From assembly GCF_013624435.2 (NCBI RefSeq), contig NZ_CP061768.1, forward strand, positions 2,818,001 to 2,882,000: a DNA stretch of 64,000 nt. The letters are read 5' to 3'. Below the pieces are notes generated by a model, which was given only the letters and a program-made list of their open reading frames with translations, ran no database searches and was not told the DNA's origin. Shown here piece after piece: positions 17,088 through 25,218 of the stretch (position 1 is its first letter; each line of letters begins with the position of its first letter). This stretch comes from Nocardioides campestrisoli (lineage in GTDB: Bacteria; Actinomycetota; Actinomycetes; Propionibacteriales; Nocardioidaceae). The position numbers were made by a program, and so were the translations under genes.

Positions 17088-18800
17088 TCACGGCGTGCTG
17101 AGCGGCTCCTCGGCCCGGGGACGCCGCCGCACCGCGCGGCGGATCACCGAGCCGGGCTTGGAGGCCAGCAGCGGGTCGAAGTCCTCGGTGACCGGGGTGA
17201 GCCGGCTCTCGTCGACGAAGACCGCCCCGTCGCGCACCTCCTGGACCAGGTCGCGGCCGAGCACGGCGCCGGCGGTGCCCATCCCGCCGTACATGGTGGC
17301 GTTGATGCCGAACAGGTGCTCGGTGCTGTTGCCGGCCAGGAAGAGGCCGGGGATGTGGGTCTTGACCCGCGGCCGGAACGGGCCGAGGTTCTTCAGCAGC
17401 GGCGCGATGCCGTAGCAGTTGCCGTCGGTGGTGAGGGTGAACCGCTCCTGGGTGATCGGGGTGGAGGCCTCGCAGAAGACCAGCCGCTCCCGGATGTCGG
17501 GGATCATCAGCTCGGCGGTGTCAAGCACGCGCTGGGTGAGCTCCTCCTTGAGCGCCAGGTAGCGCTCGTCGCGCCCGTAGCTGCCACCGTCGGCGGGCCC
17601 GGTCTCGACGTTCCAGAACTCGTACTCCTTCGGGGCCCAGCTGACCAGCTCGAGCGTGGAGTAGCCGGGCGGCGCGGAGTGCGTCCCCTCGGGGTCCTTG
17701 GCCGTCGGGCAGCTGATGCCGACCGGCATCTGCTCAGGGCACCGGCCGGCGGCAACCTCGCGGTAGTAGCCGTCGATGTCGTTGGTCGGCCAGACCCAGG
17801 CCAGCGGCGGGGTGTCGCGCTCGCGCAGGTCGACGTCGAGGGCGACGTAGACGGCGAACATGGGCAGGGTCATCTCCAGGTTCTTCACCCGGCGCCGCAG
17901 CCGGCGGGTCAGGTGCTCGTCACCGACCAGCTCGGCCCAGGTCTTCTTGAAGTCGGCCGCGGAGACCACGGCCTCGGCCCGGATCTCCTCCCCGTCGCGG
18001 AGCCGGACGCCGACCGCTCGGCCGTCCTCGATCAGGATCCGCTCGACCCGGGTCTTCGTGCGGACCCGGCCGCCGTGGGTCTGGATCACGTCGGTGAGGT
18101 GGGCACCGATCATCTGACCCCCGCCGCGGGGGTAGTAGGCGCCGGTCTGGAGGTAGTGGTCGAGGAAGCCGGCGTGGAAGGCGGCCGGCGTCCGGTGCGG
18201 CGGCCACGTGTAGTCGCCGTTCTCCGCCAGGATCACCGCCTGCGCGTCAGCGCTGAGCCCGCAGGCCTTCATCAGCGTGGTGATCGGTCGCACGCCCCAG
18301 CGCAGCAGCGCCAGCGGCCGCTTGAACCGCCGGTCGTTGGTGGCGATGCCCCGCATGATGTCGACGCAGCGGCGCAGCCCCTCCTCCTCGTCGGGGAAGG
18401 CGGCGATCAGGCGCTCGAGGTAGGTGTCCCAGCCGGTCGGGGTCTGGAACGTCGTCCCAGGGATCATGATCTGGCAGTGGCCCTCGGCGCGTTGACGCAG
18501 CCAGTTGATCCGCTCGGTCAGGGCGAGCCCCGAGAGCGTGGTCTGCATCCGGCCGCCGGGACCGCACTCGCCGACGTAGTGGGTGCCCACGTCGAACTCG
18601 AACTTGTTGCCGGCGCGGCGGAAGACCTGGGTGCTGCCGCCGACGACCTGGTTGGCCTCGAGCACCAGCACCTTCTTGCCGTTGGCCGCGAGGTAGGCCG
18701 CGGTGGTGAGACCGCCGGGGCCGGCGCCGACGACGACCACGTCCCAGGTCTCGGGGTCCTCGTGCGAGCCCGGGGTGGGGGGCGTGCTGGTCTGCGTCAT
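17088..18800 (-). CDS. FAD-dependent oxidoreductase, phytoene desaturase/retinol saturase type
   Basis: A 570-residue protein with an N-terminal dinucleotide fold (VVVVGAGPGGLTTAAYLA, then VLVLEANQVVGGST) and the C-terminal FAD motif around PGLFLAGNSTEHLFGINATMYGG. The middle resembles carotenoid desaturase/isomerase and all-trans-retinol reductase proteins. No carotenoid genes are nearby, so the substrate is unknown. It lies just downstream of a TetR gene on the same strand. A perfect palindrome between them makes TetR control likely. Confidence 0.8.
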   Translation of the reverse strand: MTQTSTPPTPGSHEDPETWDVVVVGAGPGGLTTAAYLAANGKKVLVLEANQVVGGSTQVFRRAGNKFEFDVGTHYVGECGPGGRMQTTLSGLALTERINWLRQRAEGHCQIMIPGTTFQTPTGWDTYLERLIAAFPDEEEGLRRCVDIMRGIATNDRRFKRPLALLRWGVRPITTLMKACGLSADAQAVILAENGDYTWPPHRTPAAFHAGFLDHYLQTGAYYPRGGGQMIGAHLTDVIQTHGGRVRTKTRVERILIEDGRAVGVRLRDGEEIRAEAVVSAADFKKTWAELVGDEHLTRRLRRRVKNLEMTLPMFAVYVALDVDLRERDTPPLAWVWPTNDIDGYYREVAAGRCPEQMPVGISCPTAKDPEGTHSAPPGYSTLELVSWAPKEYEFWNVETGPADGGSYGRDERYLALKEELTQRVLDTAELMIPDIRERLVFCEASTPITQERFTLTTDGNCYGIAPLLKNLGPFRPRVKTHIPGLFLAGNSTEHLFGINATMYGGMGTAGAVLGRDLVQEVRDGAVFVDESRLTPVTEDFDPLLASKPGSVIRRAVRRRPRAEEPLSTP

Positions 18801-18823
18801 GGCGCACCGCTTTCGAAAGTGAT

Positions 18824-18840
18824 CTGGAGTCGGACTCCAG
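18824..18840. promoter_or_regulatory. TetR-type operator palindrome
   Basis: CTGGAGTCGGACTCCAG is a perfect 17-base palindrome around a central base. It lies 24 bases upstream of the oxidoreductase start and 42 bases after the tetR stop. A second short palindrome, CTTTCGAAAG (18810-18819), lies between it and the start codon. Size and position fit a TetR-family operator controlling the oxidoreductase. Confidence 0.6.
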
Positions 18841-18881
18841 TTAACTCGCTGCGGGGCTACGGCGCCACCTCGCCGCGCCCG

Positions 18882-19544
18882 TCAGGTAGCCGGCGGACGC
18901 AGCATCAGGCCGTCGAGCAGGGTCAGACCGGCCTCGATCACCGCGAGCTCGACGCGCTCCGGAGCCAGCACGAGGGCGTCGCGGCGCAGCGCCAGCGCCG
19001 CCACGCCGTTCCACGCGCCGAACAGGAAGTAGGACATCAGCTCGGGGTCGACCTCGCGGATGGCGCCCGAGCCGACCGCGTCGCGGATGCTCTCCTCGAA
19101 CTCCCGGCGCAGCTCCCCGAACCGGGTGACCACCTCGCTCTCCACCGGCGTCCGCGGGCCCCGCTCCCCCGTCGCGGTGAGGTACTTCAGCACCGCGGGG
19201 TGGTCCAGCAGCAGCCGCAGGTAGGCCGCGCCGACACCGGCGAACCGTTCGAGCGGCGGCGCTTGGGCCGCGTACGCCGTGCGCAGCGCCTCGGTGGCGA
19301 CCGCCAGCACGCGTTCGGCGACGGCCGCCAGCAGTCCGTCCTTGGTGCCGAAGTGCACGTAGACCGACGCGGGCGAGATCCCCGCCGCGGCGGCGACGTC
19401 CTCCACCCGGATCTCCTCGGCGGCGCGCCGGGAGAGCAGCTGCTCGGCCGCGTCCAGCACCAGCGCTCGGGTGCGCTCGCGCCGCCGGGAGCCGCGCGCA
19501 GCAGCGTCGGTGCTGCGCTCGTCCGTGCGCTCGGCGTCGTCCAC
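18882..19544 (-). CDS. TetR/AcrR-family transcriptional regulator
   Basis: The 220-residue protein has a classic N-terminal TetR helix-turn-helix: RTRALVLDAAEQLL followed by VEDVAAAAGISPASVYVHFG. The all-helical C-terminal ligand domain is variable. The first ~20 residues are charged and disordered. It is transcribed in the same direction as the FAD oxidoreductase 82 bases downstream and probably represses it through the palindrome at 18824-18840. The ligand is unknown. Confidence 0.88.
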   Translation of the reverse strand: MDDAERTDERSTDAAARGSRRRERTRALVLDAAEQLLSRRAAEEIRVEDVAAAAGISPASVYVHFGTKDGLLAAVAERVLAVATEALRTAYAAQAPPLERFAGVGAAYLRLLLDHPAVLKYLTATGERGPRTPVESEVVTRFGELRREFEESIRDAVGSGAIREVDPELMSYFLFGAWNGVAALALRRDALVLAPERVELAVIEAGLTLLDGLMLRPPAT

Positions 19545-19672
19545 GCCGCCACCCTAGGGCTGAGTGCGTGCCTCTCGGGCCAGGTGCCCGGGTCGTTCGG
19601 CGGTGCCGCGGCTCGTCCTCGTGGCGCATGCTCGTGCCTGAGCCCCGCGGGGCGCCACCACCCAGGCGTCCC

Positions 19673-19729
19673 CTGACGGCCTACGTCGAGCAGGGCAAGG
19701 CCCACGGCAGGGTCGTGGTCACCCGGTGA
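19673..19729 (+). pseudogene. C-terminal remnant of a zinc-type NADP-dependent oxidoreductase
   Basis: A 19-codon stretch reading LTAYVEQGKAHGRVVVTR then stop closely resembles the C-terminal end of quinone oxidoreductase/alcohol dehydrogenase proteins, which finish with similar YxxxGKAxGKVVV sequences. Nothing upstream in the frame continues the family. It therefore looks like the last scrap of a deleted gene. It ends 29 bases before the cupin gene. The call rests only on resemblance of a short peptide. Confidence 0.4.
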
Positions 19730-19758
19730 CCGCGACCGGCTCAGAGAGGAGCCTGGAG

Positions 19759-20154
19759 ATGAAGTTCACCCGAAGCGGCGGGGAGACGAGCACCGGCCCC
19801 GCGGACTGGTTCACCGGCACCGTCTTCATCGACGGCATCCGCAACCCGGACGACCAGTCGGCCGTCGGCTGCGGGCACGTCCGGTTCACCCCCGGCGCCC
19901 GCACCGCGTGGCACAGCCACCCGAAGGGTCAGACGCTCTACGTCACCGACGGCCTCGGGTATGTCGCCACCCGCGGCGCCGCGCCGCAGGAGATCCGCCC
20001 GGGCGACGTGGTCTACATCGAGCCCGGCGAGGAGCACTGGCACGGGGCGACGCCTGGGCGCTTCATGGCGCACGTCGCCATCCAGGAGGCGGCCGCCGAC
20101 GGCGAGGTCGTCACCTGGCTCGAGCACGTCAGCGACGAGGAGTACGGCGCCTAG
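19759..20154 (+). CDS. Cupin-domain protein (single beta-barrel)
   Basis: The 131-residue protein carries both cupin motifs. Motif 1 is TAWHSHPKGQTLYVTDGLGY with HxH metal ligands, and motif 2 is GDVVYIEPGEEHWHGATP with the third His. This resembles the small carboxymuconolactone-decarboxylase-associated cupins and quercetinase-like metalloproteins of unknown substrate. The ATG at 19759 is preceded by AGAGGA 8 bases upstream, better supported than the in-frame GTG at 19726. Confidence 0.85.
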   Translation: MKFTRSGGETSTGPADWFTGTVFIDGIRNPDDQSAVGCGHVRFTPGARTAWHSHPKGQTLYVTDGLGYVATRGAAPQEIRPGDVVYIEPGEEHWHGATPGRFMAHVAIQEAAADGEVVTWLEHVSDEEYGA

Positions 20155-20177
20155 GTGCCCACGAGGGTCGCCGGGAG

Positions 20178-20993
20178 CTACCAGTCCACCTGGTCGACGT
20201 CCGAGACCATGACCGGGCTCCGCTGCCGGTCGGCCTCCGGGACGACGTGCTCGCGCAGGCTCGGGAACGTCAGGCCGGTCCGCTCCTCGAGGAAGTCGAG
20301 CGACACGAGGTAGGTGTCGAACTCGTCGAGGTAGGTGCGGGAGACCTCGTCGAGGTCCTGGGAGAGCACGAAGCACTTGAACCGCAGCTGGCCGTCGATG
20401 CGGTACACCACCGTCTTCCAGTGCTCGCGGGGCAGCTGGACGATGCCCCGGTAGGGAGGATCGGTGGCTGCCAGGACCGGGCCGGCGAACAGGGTGAGGC
20501 GTCGCTCCTCGAGCCCCTCCTGGGCGAGCACCGCGTTCTCCAGCAGGCCCCAGGGGCCGCCGCGGCCGGACTGGTTGAAGTTCTGGAGCTGCGGGGTGAT
20601 GTTGGGAAAGAAGAACGAGTCGGAGTTCGCCTGCAGGGCCTCGGGCAGGGTGCCCCAGAGCAGGTCGGAGCGACGGGCCACGTGTCCGCGGTCGAGGTCG
20701 TTCCCGACGTACGCCTCCTCCAGGGTCTGCGCGCTCTCGGGGATGCGCGGGTCGGCGCGGAACCGCTCGCCGGCGCGGCTGATGCTGTCGCCGGGGAACA
20801 GCCGCAGGCCGTCGATGTTCCAGGCGACCCACCACGCGAGCCGACGCGTGGGGTGCATCCGGACGGTGAAGTGCATGTACTCGAGCTCAGCGTCGAGCTC
20901 AGCGTCGAGCTCAGCCTCGAGCACTCCCCCGGGCGTCGTCGGGGGCGCGAGTGGGATGCCGAAGAAGTCGGCGTCGTATCCGAGAGAGGCCAT
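20178..20993 (-). CDS. DNA/RNA non-specific endonuclease (beta-beta-alpha metal nuclease)
   Basis: A 271-residue protein with the family signature NDLDRGHVARRSDLLWG, the His of DRGH being the general base. The second signature NITPQLQNFNQ contains the Mg2+-binding Asn. Length matches Serratia/Anabaena-type NucA nucleases. No signal peptide is visible at the chosen ATG (20993), so secretion is not obvious. Near the N-terminus, three near-identical 12-base units (20882-20917) encode an ELDA repeat, a likely slippage site. No inhibitor gene is adjacent. Confidence 0.85.
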   Translation of the reverse strand: MASLGYDADFFGIPLAPPTTPGGVLEAELDAELDAELEYMHFTVRMHPTRRLAWWVAWNIDGLRLFPGDSISRAGERFRADPRIPESAQTLEEAYVGNDLDRGHVARRSDLLWGTLPEALQANSDSFFFPNITPQLQNFNQSGRGGPWGLLENAVLAQEGLEERRLTLFAGPVLAATDPPYRGIVQLPREHWKTVVYRIDGQLRFKCFVLSQDLDEVSRTYLDEFDTYLVSLDFLEERTGLTFPSLREHVVPEADRQRSPVMVSDVDQVDW

Positions 20994-21036
20994 GCCTCGA
21001 GTGTGCGGCAACTTCTCACCCCGGGGCCGCCCGCGC

Positions 21037-22290
21037 TCAGCGGCCGCGGCGGCCGAAGACGTCCTTGGGGATGTAGCCGGTCACCACCTGGGTGCGGTCG
21101 ACGACCTCGGCGTTGTGGTAGTTCACCGCGATCGAGGCGAAGGAGTAGGCCTTCGGGGCGGTCATGCCCTGGGTCGTCACCAGGAAGTCGACGGTCTTCT
21201 CCACGGCCATCCGCATCGCCCGGTCCAGGTCCCAGTGGATGCCCATCATGATCCAGTGGGTGTCGTTCTCCGCCCACGGCAGCTCGGTCTCGGTCCTCTT
21301 GATCAGGGTGAAACGGAAGTTGCCGACACACGAGTGCTCCACGGCGGTGCCGCTGACCTCGCCGTCGCCCTGGCAGCTGTGCGGGTCTCCCAGGAAGACC
21401 TGCGCCCCGGGCTGGAAGACCGGGAGGTAGAGGGTCGAGCCTGAGCACAGGTCGCGAACGTCCATGTTTCCGCCGAAGGTCCAGGGCGGAGTCGAGTTCT
21501 GCACGCCGGTGGCCGGTGGCGCCGCATCCTCGGTGTTGCCGATGAACACCCCGCTCTGAGGCGCCACCGCGACGATGCCGGGGAACGGCTGGGCGGGGAT
21601 CTTGAGGTGGTCGGAGAAGTGGACGACGTCCTCCCCACGGTGCTTGGCTACGCGGTACATGTGGGTGCGGACGTCAGGCCAGACCCCGGCCGGCTTGTCC
21701 GCCGGGATCTCCGCGGGGATGTCGAGCCCGACGTCCCCCTCGCGCCACCCGGGGTAGAAGGTCGCCATCACCCCGCCGGTCGGTGCGGTGTTGTTGAAGC
21801 CGAAGGGCGTCCGTGTCTCGACGTCCATGATGTCGATGACCAGGGTGTCGCCCGGCTCGGCGTCCTCGATGTAGATCGGGCCGGTCAGCACGTGGCCGCC
21901 GTACTGGCGGTTGCTCGCCTGGCGCTCTCCGCGCGTCTTCCAGAACTCCACGGCATCGGGCAGGACGGCGCTCGGGCCCGCACCGAAGGCGGCGAAGTAC
22001 TCCAGCGGATGGGTCGCCTGGGTGGCTCCCTGGTGGGAGAGCATGTCCACGCGGACGGTCTTGCCCGATCGGACCACCAGCGCGGGGTCCCAGTCGATCG
22101 GAAAGCCGCCCCAGTGCAGGTTCTCGGGGGTCGACCGCAGGTGGTAGTCCCACTTCGTCTTGTGACGTGGCCGTCCGCCGCCGCGGCCGCCGTGTGCCTG
22201 GGCTGGGGATGCGATGCCGGCGGCGATCGGGCTGACAATTCCGGCTGCCAGCAGGCTGCGACGACTGGCCGAGCTCCAGTGGTTGCTCAC
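21037..22290 (-). CDS. Tat-exported acetamidase/formamidase
   Basis: The 417-residue protein belongs to the FmdA/AmdA family that hydrolyses formamide or acetamide to ammonia and the acid (LHWGGFPI, GDTLVIDIMDVET, FPGIVAVAPQSG, GDPHSCQGDGEVSGTAVE). The GTG at 22290 has an AAGGAG site 6 bases upstream and gives an N-terminus with a twin-arginine signal (SRRSLLAAG, then a hydrophobic stretch ending AQAHG). Family members are normally cytosolic; export of this one would be unusual. Confidence 0.85.
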   Translation of the reverse strand: MSNHWSSASRRSLLAAGIVSPIAAGIASPAQAHGGRGGGRPRHKTKWDYHLRSTPENLHWGGFPIDWDPALVVRSGKTVRVDMLSHQGATQATHPLEYFAAFGAGPSAVLPDAVEFWKTRGERQASNRQYGGHVLTGPIYIEDAEPGDTLVIDIMDVETRTPFGFNNTAPTGGVMATFYPGWREGDVGLDIPAEIPADKPAGVWPDVRTHMYRVAKHRGEDVVHFSDHLKIPAQPFPGIVAVAPQSGVFIGNTEDAAPPATGVQNSTPPWTFGGNMDVRDLCSGSTLYLPVFQPGAQVFLGDPHSCQGDGEVSGTAVEHSCVGNFRFTLIKRTETELPWAENDTHWIMMGIHWDLDRAMRMAVEKTVDFLVTTQGMTAPKAYSFASIAVNYHNAEVVDRTQVVTGYIPKDVFGRRGR

Positions 22291-22474
22291 TCGTACTCCT
22301 TCGACAAGGGGCGCGCGGGACGCGAGGGTGGGGGCCGCGCGCTTGGTGGGAACCCCACCCTTTCGTCGCGGTGTTTCAGCCGAGGCACGGCAGTGCAAAC
22401 AGCGGGAAACCTGCCTGTACCGACCAGTACGACCGCGGCAGCGGACGTGACAGCCTCGTGCGGGTGCCAACCGT

Positions 22475-22520
22475 CCAGGTTCACGTGGGGTGTGCCGCGA
22501 ACAATGAAACCGACCATCGG
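22475..22520. repeat. Dispersed 46-base repeat, copy A
   Basis: About 75% identical by eye to 62016-62061. Shared blocks are GGTTCAC, a run of Gs, ATGA and ACCGA..ATCGG. On the minus strand both copies read as a similar peptide (IVRGTP followed by VN). The nature of the repeat is unknown; it could be a recombination site or the end of a lost element. Confidence 0.4.
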
Positions 22521-22656
22521 CCCCGCCTGAGCGCCGCGAGCGCCACCGCCACCCTTGCGCTGATCGGCCTGCACGTCGTCGCCGCAGCGGTGGTGATCCC
22601 GCTCCTGGCCGGGTGGCTCCGACGCGTACGTCGCTGAACGACGTGGCGTGCTCACC

Positions 22657-22686
22657 TCCCGCACGAGAGATCACTCCCGTGCGGGA
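22657..22686. terminator. Hairpin between convergent-facing regions
   Basis: TCCCGCACG (22657-22665) pairs with CGTGCGGGA (22678-22686) around a 12-base loop. It lies 40 bases beyond the stop of the DUF4440-like gene on the minus strand, but no clear T-tract is seen. Rho-independent termination is possible. Confidence 0.45.
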
Positions 22687-22725
22687 TGACCGGACCACGA
22701 CGGGGCTGAGGACCCGCTAGCCGCG

Positions 22726-23106
22726 CTAGATCGTGGACAGGTGAGTGTGAGCGCAGAGCCACCGCCCGTGGCGGCGGACGAACACGTTCGAGGACCGCTC
22801 GCGCTCGCTGAAAGGCTGACCTCGAAACGTTCCGGCCGAATTGCCCGCAGCGACCACGATCGCGCTGTCCCCGAGCACCCGGATCACGAGGTCCTCGCTG
22901 GTCATGGTGTGGTGGGTCAGGTCTCCCGAAGCGATCAGCGACAGGAAACGCTCGCGTCCGTCGCTACTGCCGTCCGGTCCGACAATCATCCAGTCGTCGG
23001 TCATGAAGCCGCCGATCGAGGTGGCGTCGTTGCTCACCATCGCGGTGTCCCACGCACGGACCACCTCCTCCAGCTCCGCGCTCTCGGTGGGTTCCTCGGG
23101 TCGCAT
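22726..23106 (-). CDS. DUF4440/SnoaL-like NTF2-fold protein
   Basis: The 126-residue protein has the pattern of small cone-shaped NTF2-like proteins: an N-terminal helix (ELEEVVRAWDTAMVSNDA), FMTDDWMIVGPDGS, then alternating beta strands ending RSSNVFVRRHGRWLCAHTH. These act as enzymes on small hydrophobic molecules or as binding proteins. The ATG at 23106 was chosen by homology; there is no strong ribosome site. It is the last apparently intact gene of the left flank before the tRNA-derived repeats. Confidence 0.75.
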   Translation of the reverse strand: MRPEEPTESAELEEVVRAWDTAMVSNDATSIGGFMTDDWMIVGPDGSSDGRERFLSLIASGDLTHHTMTSEDLVIRVLGDSAIVVAAGNSAGTFRGQPFSERERSSNVFVRRHGRWLCAHTHLSTI

Positions 23107-23262
23107 GACGATCAGTATCGCGCGTTCTGGGAGTCGATCCGCGACCGCAGCTGACCGCTGGCCGATCGCAGGCGGCCAGCGCTCGCGGCGATTGCGCGAG
23201 CAGTCAGGTGGACGCACCGCGAAGTTTCTCGCCGATGACTTCGGGAACGAGACCCCAACAGC

Positions 23263-23302
23263 AACAAGGCCCGATCTGCGTCTCCGCAGATCGGGCCTTG
23301 TT
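23263..23302. terminator. Strong hairpin of the tRNA-fMet type, copy 1
   Basis: AACAAGGCCCGATCTGC pairs perfectly with GCAGATCGGGCCTTGTT (17 base pairs, 6-base loop). It directly adjoins the tRNA 3'-end-like bases at 23303-23316. An almost identical hairpin with compensating base-pair changes is at 25113-25150. Read on the minus strand it is positioned as a tRNA terminator. Confidence 0.7.
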
Positions 23303-23316
23303 CTTTGTAGCGGGGG
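23303..23316 (-). repeat. tRNA-fMet 3'-end fragment, decayed attachment-site candidate
   Basis: CTTTGTAGCGGGGG is identical to 14 bases at the 3' end of the initiator tRNA (62152-62165) and in the same orientation. The T-arm sequence beyond it is degraded. It could be the left end of an older, partly deleted insertion nested next to the main island. Confidence 0.45.
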
Positions 23317-23637
23317 GGACGCTCCAAACTTGCGCTCGTCCCGTTGGCTGTCCTCTCTCCCCTGCGGTGCTTGGCGCCTGCCAGGGCATCTGCCACCCGT
23401 TCGTCATGGCCGGATCAAAGCACACAGCCGGGACATTCGACCGCGGCCACCTCGGTTGGTTCCCTCTGCAGCGCAGGTCGTACCTCGCGCTGCTCGTGAC
23501 GAGCTCGAACGGGAGCTACACGTGTCACAGTCCCAGCTTTGGAACGCACAGGAGCAATCACGTGCCGAGACCACCGCATCGGGACCTTCGCCGAGTCCAT
23601 CGCCAGCGACGCCACGGACAACGGGCTCGAGCCCGCC

Positions 23638-23811
23638 TCCTGTCGTTCGCCGAGGCCGTGGCCGCCCCCCTGGTGGCGCTCGCGGCCTGGCAGGCGCTCG
23701 TCGACGTCGCTCACGTCCGACCCGGACAGCGGGTCCTCGTGCACGCCGGCGCCGGCGGGCTCGGGTCGACCGTCGTCCAGGTCGCCCGCCACCTCGGGCT
23801 CCACGAGGCGA
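23638..23811 (+). pseudogene. Fragment of a zinc-binding alcohol dehydrogenase
   Basis: An internal piece of an NADP-dependent quinone oxidoreductase-like protein: LSFAEAVAAPLVALAAWQAL, then VRPGQRVLVHAGAGGLGSTV and QVARHLG. The GAGGLGS nucleotide-binding loop is intact. The N-terminal catalytic domain and everything after the first Rossmann strand are missing, and no proper start is present. A dead fragment in the disturbed zone left of the island. Confidence 0.65.
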
Positions 23812-23949
23812 CCACTCGCCCCTCTCCGAGCAGCCAGCGCTCACGCCGCGGCTGCGACGAGGGCAGTTCGAATCTTCGCTCCGGCAACTGTCAACGCGGT
23901 GACGCCATCTCACCGATAGCATCCGCCGCACGCCAGGAAAAGGACCACC

Positions 23950-24777
23950 ATGGAGCCAGAGCCGAGCACGGCCACCCGTCCCGACCACGTCAACCGACTA
24001 CGCCGCCCGCTGATCGTGGGGGCCGCGGTGGTCCTCGCGATCGCCGCCGTCACGTTCGCGCTGCGTGCGGGGATCCAGGAGGACCCCGACCCCCGACCGT
24101 CCACCGCCGCAGAGAGCACGGAGCCCGCTCCCCGGGCCGGCGCCGCGGAGGAGACGCCGGCGAGCGAGGTGACCGAGGTGACCGAGGGCGGAACCACCCT
24201 CCAGTTCGCAGAGTTCCCGCTCGACCTTGGGTGGGCCGAGACCTACGGCAGCAACATGGTCGCCGGCCCCAGCAAGGGCGTCATCTTCATGCCGGAGGGC
24301 CACTGCGACGAAGGGATCCTCTACCACTCCGACGCTCAGGACAGGCTCTGGACCTACGTCTCCGACGATGAGGGCAGCCGCAACCGCGCAATTCTGGGCT
24401 TCGCGGACGCAAGCGCCGCACGAGCCACCTTCCGGGCGCTGCGCGCCGCGGTGACCGACTGCGGCACCTACAGCAGCCCCTACACAAGCGACGAGGCCAA
24501 TTCAGCCGAGGTCTACGACGCGATCGACGAAGCCAACGCTCGCGCCGGGACGACGACGTTCACCTTCGCGTACACGTTCAGGGCATCGGATCGGGTGCCG
24601 ATGTCGGATCGGCATGACAAATTCGGTGTGCTGTACCAGTTCGCCCTCGTGGACCGGGTCCTCTACGGCAGCAACCAGTACGCCGGATGGACGAGACGGT
24701 CCGCGCGGGAGGGCGCGCTCACCCTGGACGAGGAGAACGCCCCGCTGGTCGCGCTCCTGCCAGGGCTCGAGCGATAG
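23950..24777 (+). CDS. Membrane-anchored extracytoplasmic protein, possibly sensor-domain-like
   Basis: A 275-residue protein with a short cytosolic N-terminus, a membrane helix (~21-42), a Glu/Thr/Pro-rich linker to ~85, and a globular domain with two Cys (EGHCDEG, VTDCGTY) that could form a disulphide. This layout resembles the extracellular sensor domains found in PknH-like and lipoprotein families of actinobacteria. I cannot assign it firmly. The ATG at 23950 has an AAAGGA site 6 bases upstream. It lies between two tRNA-derived repeats, so it may have arrived with a small insertion. Confidence 0.65.
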   Translation: MEPEPSTATRPDHVNRLRRPLIVGAAVVLAIAAVTFALRAGIQEDPDPRPSTAAESTEPAPRAGAAEETPASEVTEVTEGGTTLQFAEFPLDLGWAETYGSNMVAGPSKGVIFMPEGHCDEGILYHSDAQDRLWTYVSDDEGSRNRAILGFADASAARATFRALRAAVTDCGTYSSPYTSDEANSAEVYDAIDEANARAGTTTFTFAYTFRASDRVPMSDRHDKFGVLYQFALVDRVLYGSNQYAGWTRRSAREGALTLDEENAPLVALLPGLER

Positions 24778-24804
24778 GAGTACGTCTGTCGGAAGCCGGC
24801 CGCC

Positions 24805-24942
24805 GTCCGATCCATCGGCAGCGACGATCCGTCGAGTCGCCTCGAGGCCGTCGGTAGTCGGCACCCTGATCTCCATCAAGACGACGTCGGGGCGCAGGTT
24901 CAGGGTCAGAGTCACCGCATCGCTACCGGTGCCGGCCTCGCA
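24805..24942 (-). pseudogene. Fragment of a response-regulator receiver domain
   Basis: The minus strand reads [20 protein letters not shown] then [18 protein letters not shown]. This is the middle of a NarL/LuxR-type receiver domain (usual form [23 protein letters not shown]). The phospho-acceptor Asp position reads Glu (LMEI). No start, no C-terminal HTH and no adjacent kinase are present, so it is a relic. Confidence 0.6.
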
Positions 24943-25112
24943 TCACGACGGCACCCGCCAGAAATCCGGGTCACTCAGGCACAAACGTCGCCACTGGGTG
25001 TCTCGGCCGCAGAACGCAACCAGCGCGAGCGGCTTACCTCATGGGTTTGCCGAGAGTCACGACGCGACTCCGCGCCGTTCAATGGGATTTCTAGGAGCCG
25101 CCAAAAACAGCA

Positions 25113-25150
25113 ACAAGGCCGGATCTGCATCTCTGCAGATCCGGCCTTGT
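25113..25150. terminator. Strong hairpin of the tRNA-fMet type, copy 2
   Basis: ACAAGGCCGGATCTGCA pairs with TGCAGATCCGGCCTTGT (17 base pairs, 4-base loop). It immediately adjoins the 17-base copy of the tRNA-fMet 3' end. It is probably the terminator that originally followed the tRNA gene and was displaced when the island integrated. Confidence 0.7.
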
Positions 25151-25182
25151 CCTTTGTAGCGGGGGCACTGTTTGAACCCGCG
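25151..25182 (-). repeat. Candidate attL: duplicated 3' end of tRNA-fMet
   Basis: CCTTTGTAGCGGGGGCA (25151-25167) is identical to 62151-62167 at the end of the initiator tRNA. After three mismatches, TTTGAACC and GCG of the T-arm also match. Orientation is the same. This is the arrangement left by a tyrosine integrase inserting into a tRNA 3' end, with the tRNA copy as attR 37.0 kb away. Confidence 0.65.
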
Positions 25183-25218
25183 CACCTTGGCTTATTGATC
25201 AAGTCCATTCACGCTCAC

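Larger units (their letters stand above)
22291..22725. other. Gene-poor region with possible DUF6069 remnant
   Basis: No intact gene. The plus strand at about 22528-22637 reads LSAASATATLALIGLHVVAA then VVIPLL and a basic end before stop. It is a membrane helix resembling the C-terminus of DUF6069 membrane proteins and may be a gene remnant. The stretch also contains the dispersed repeat at 22475-22520 and a hairpin at 22657-22686. Confidence 0.35.

Noticed and set aside
17010..19676. 888-codon open frame antisense to the FAD oxidoreductase and tetR
   Set aside because: Arg/Gly/Leu-rich with no recognisable domain, covering two well-supported genes on the other strand.
23303..23316. Main attL of the island
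   Set aside because: Only 14 bases match and the T-arm is lost, while 25151-25182 has a longer match; kept as an older remnant.
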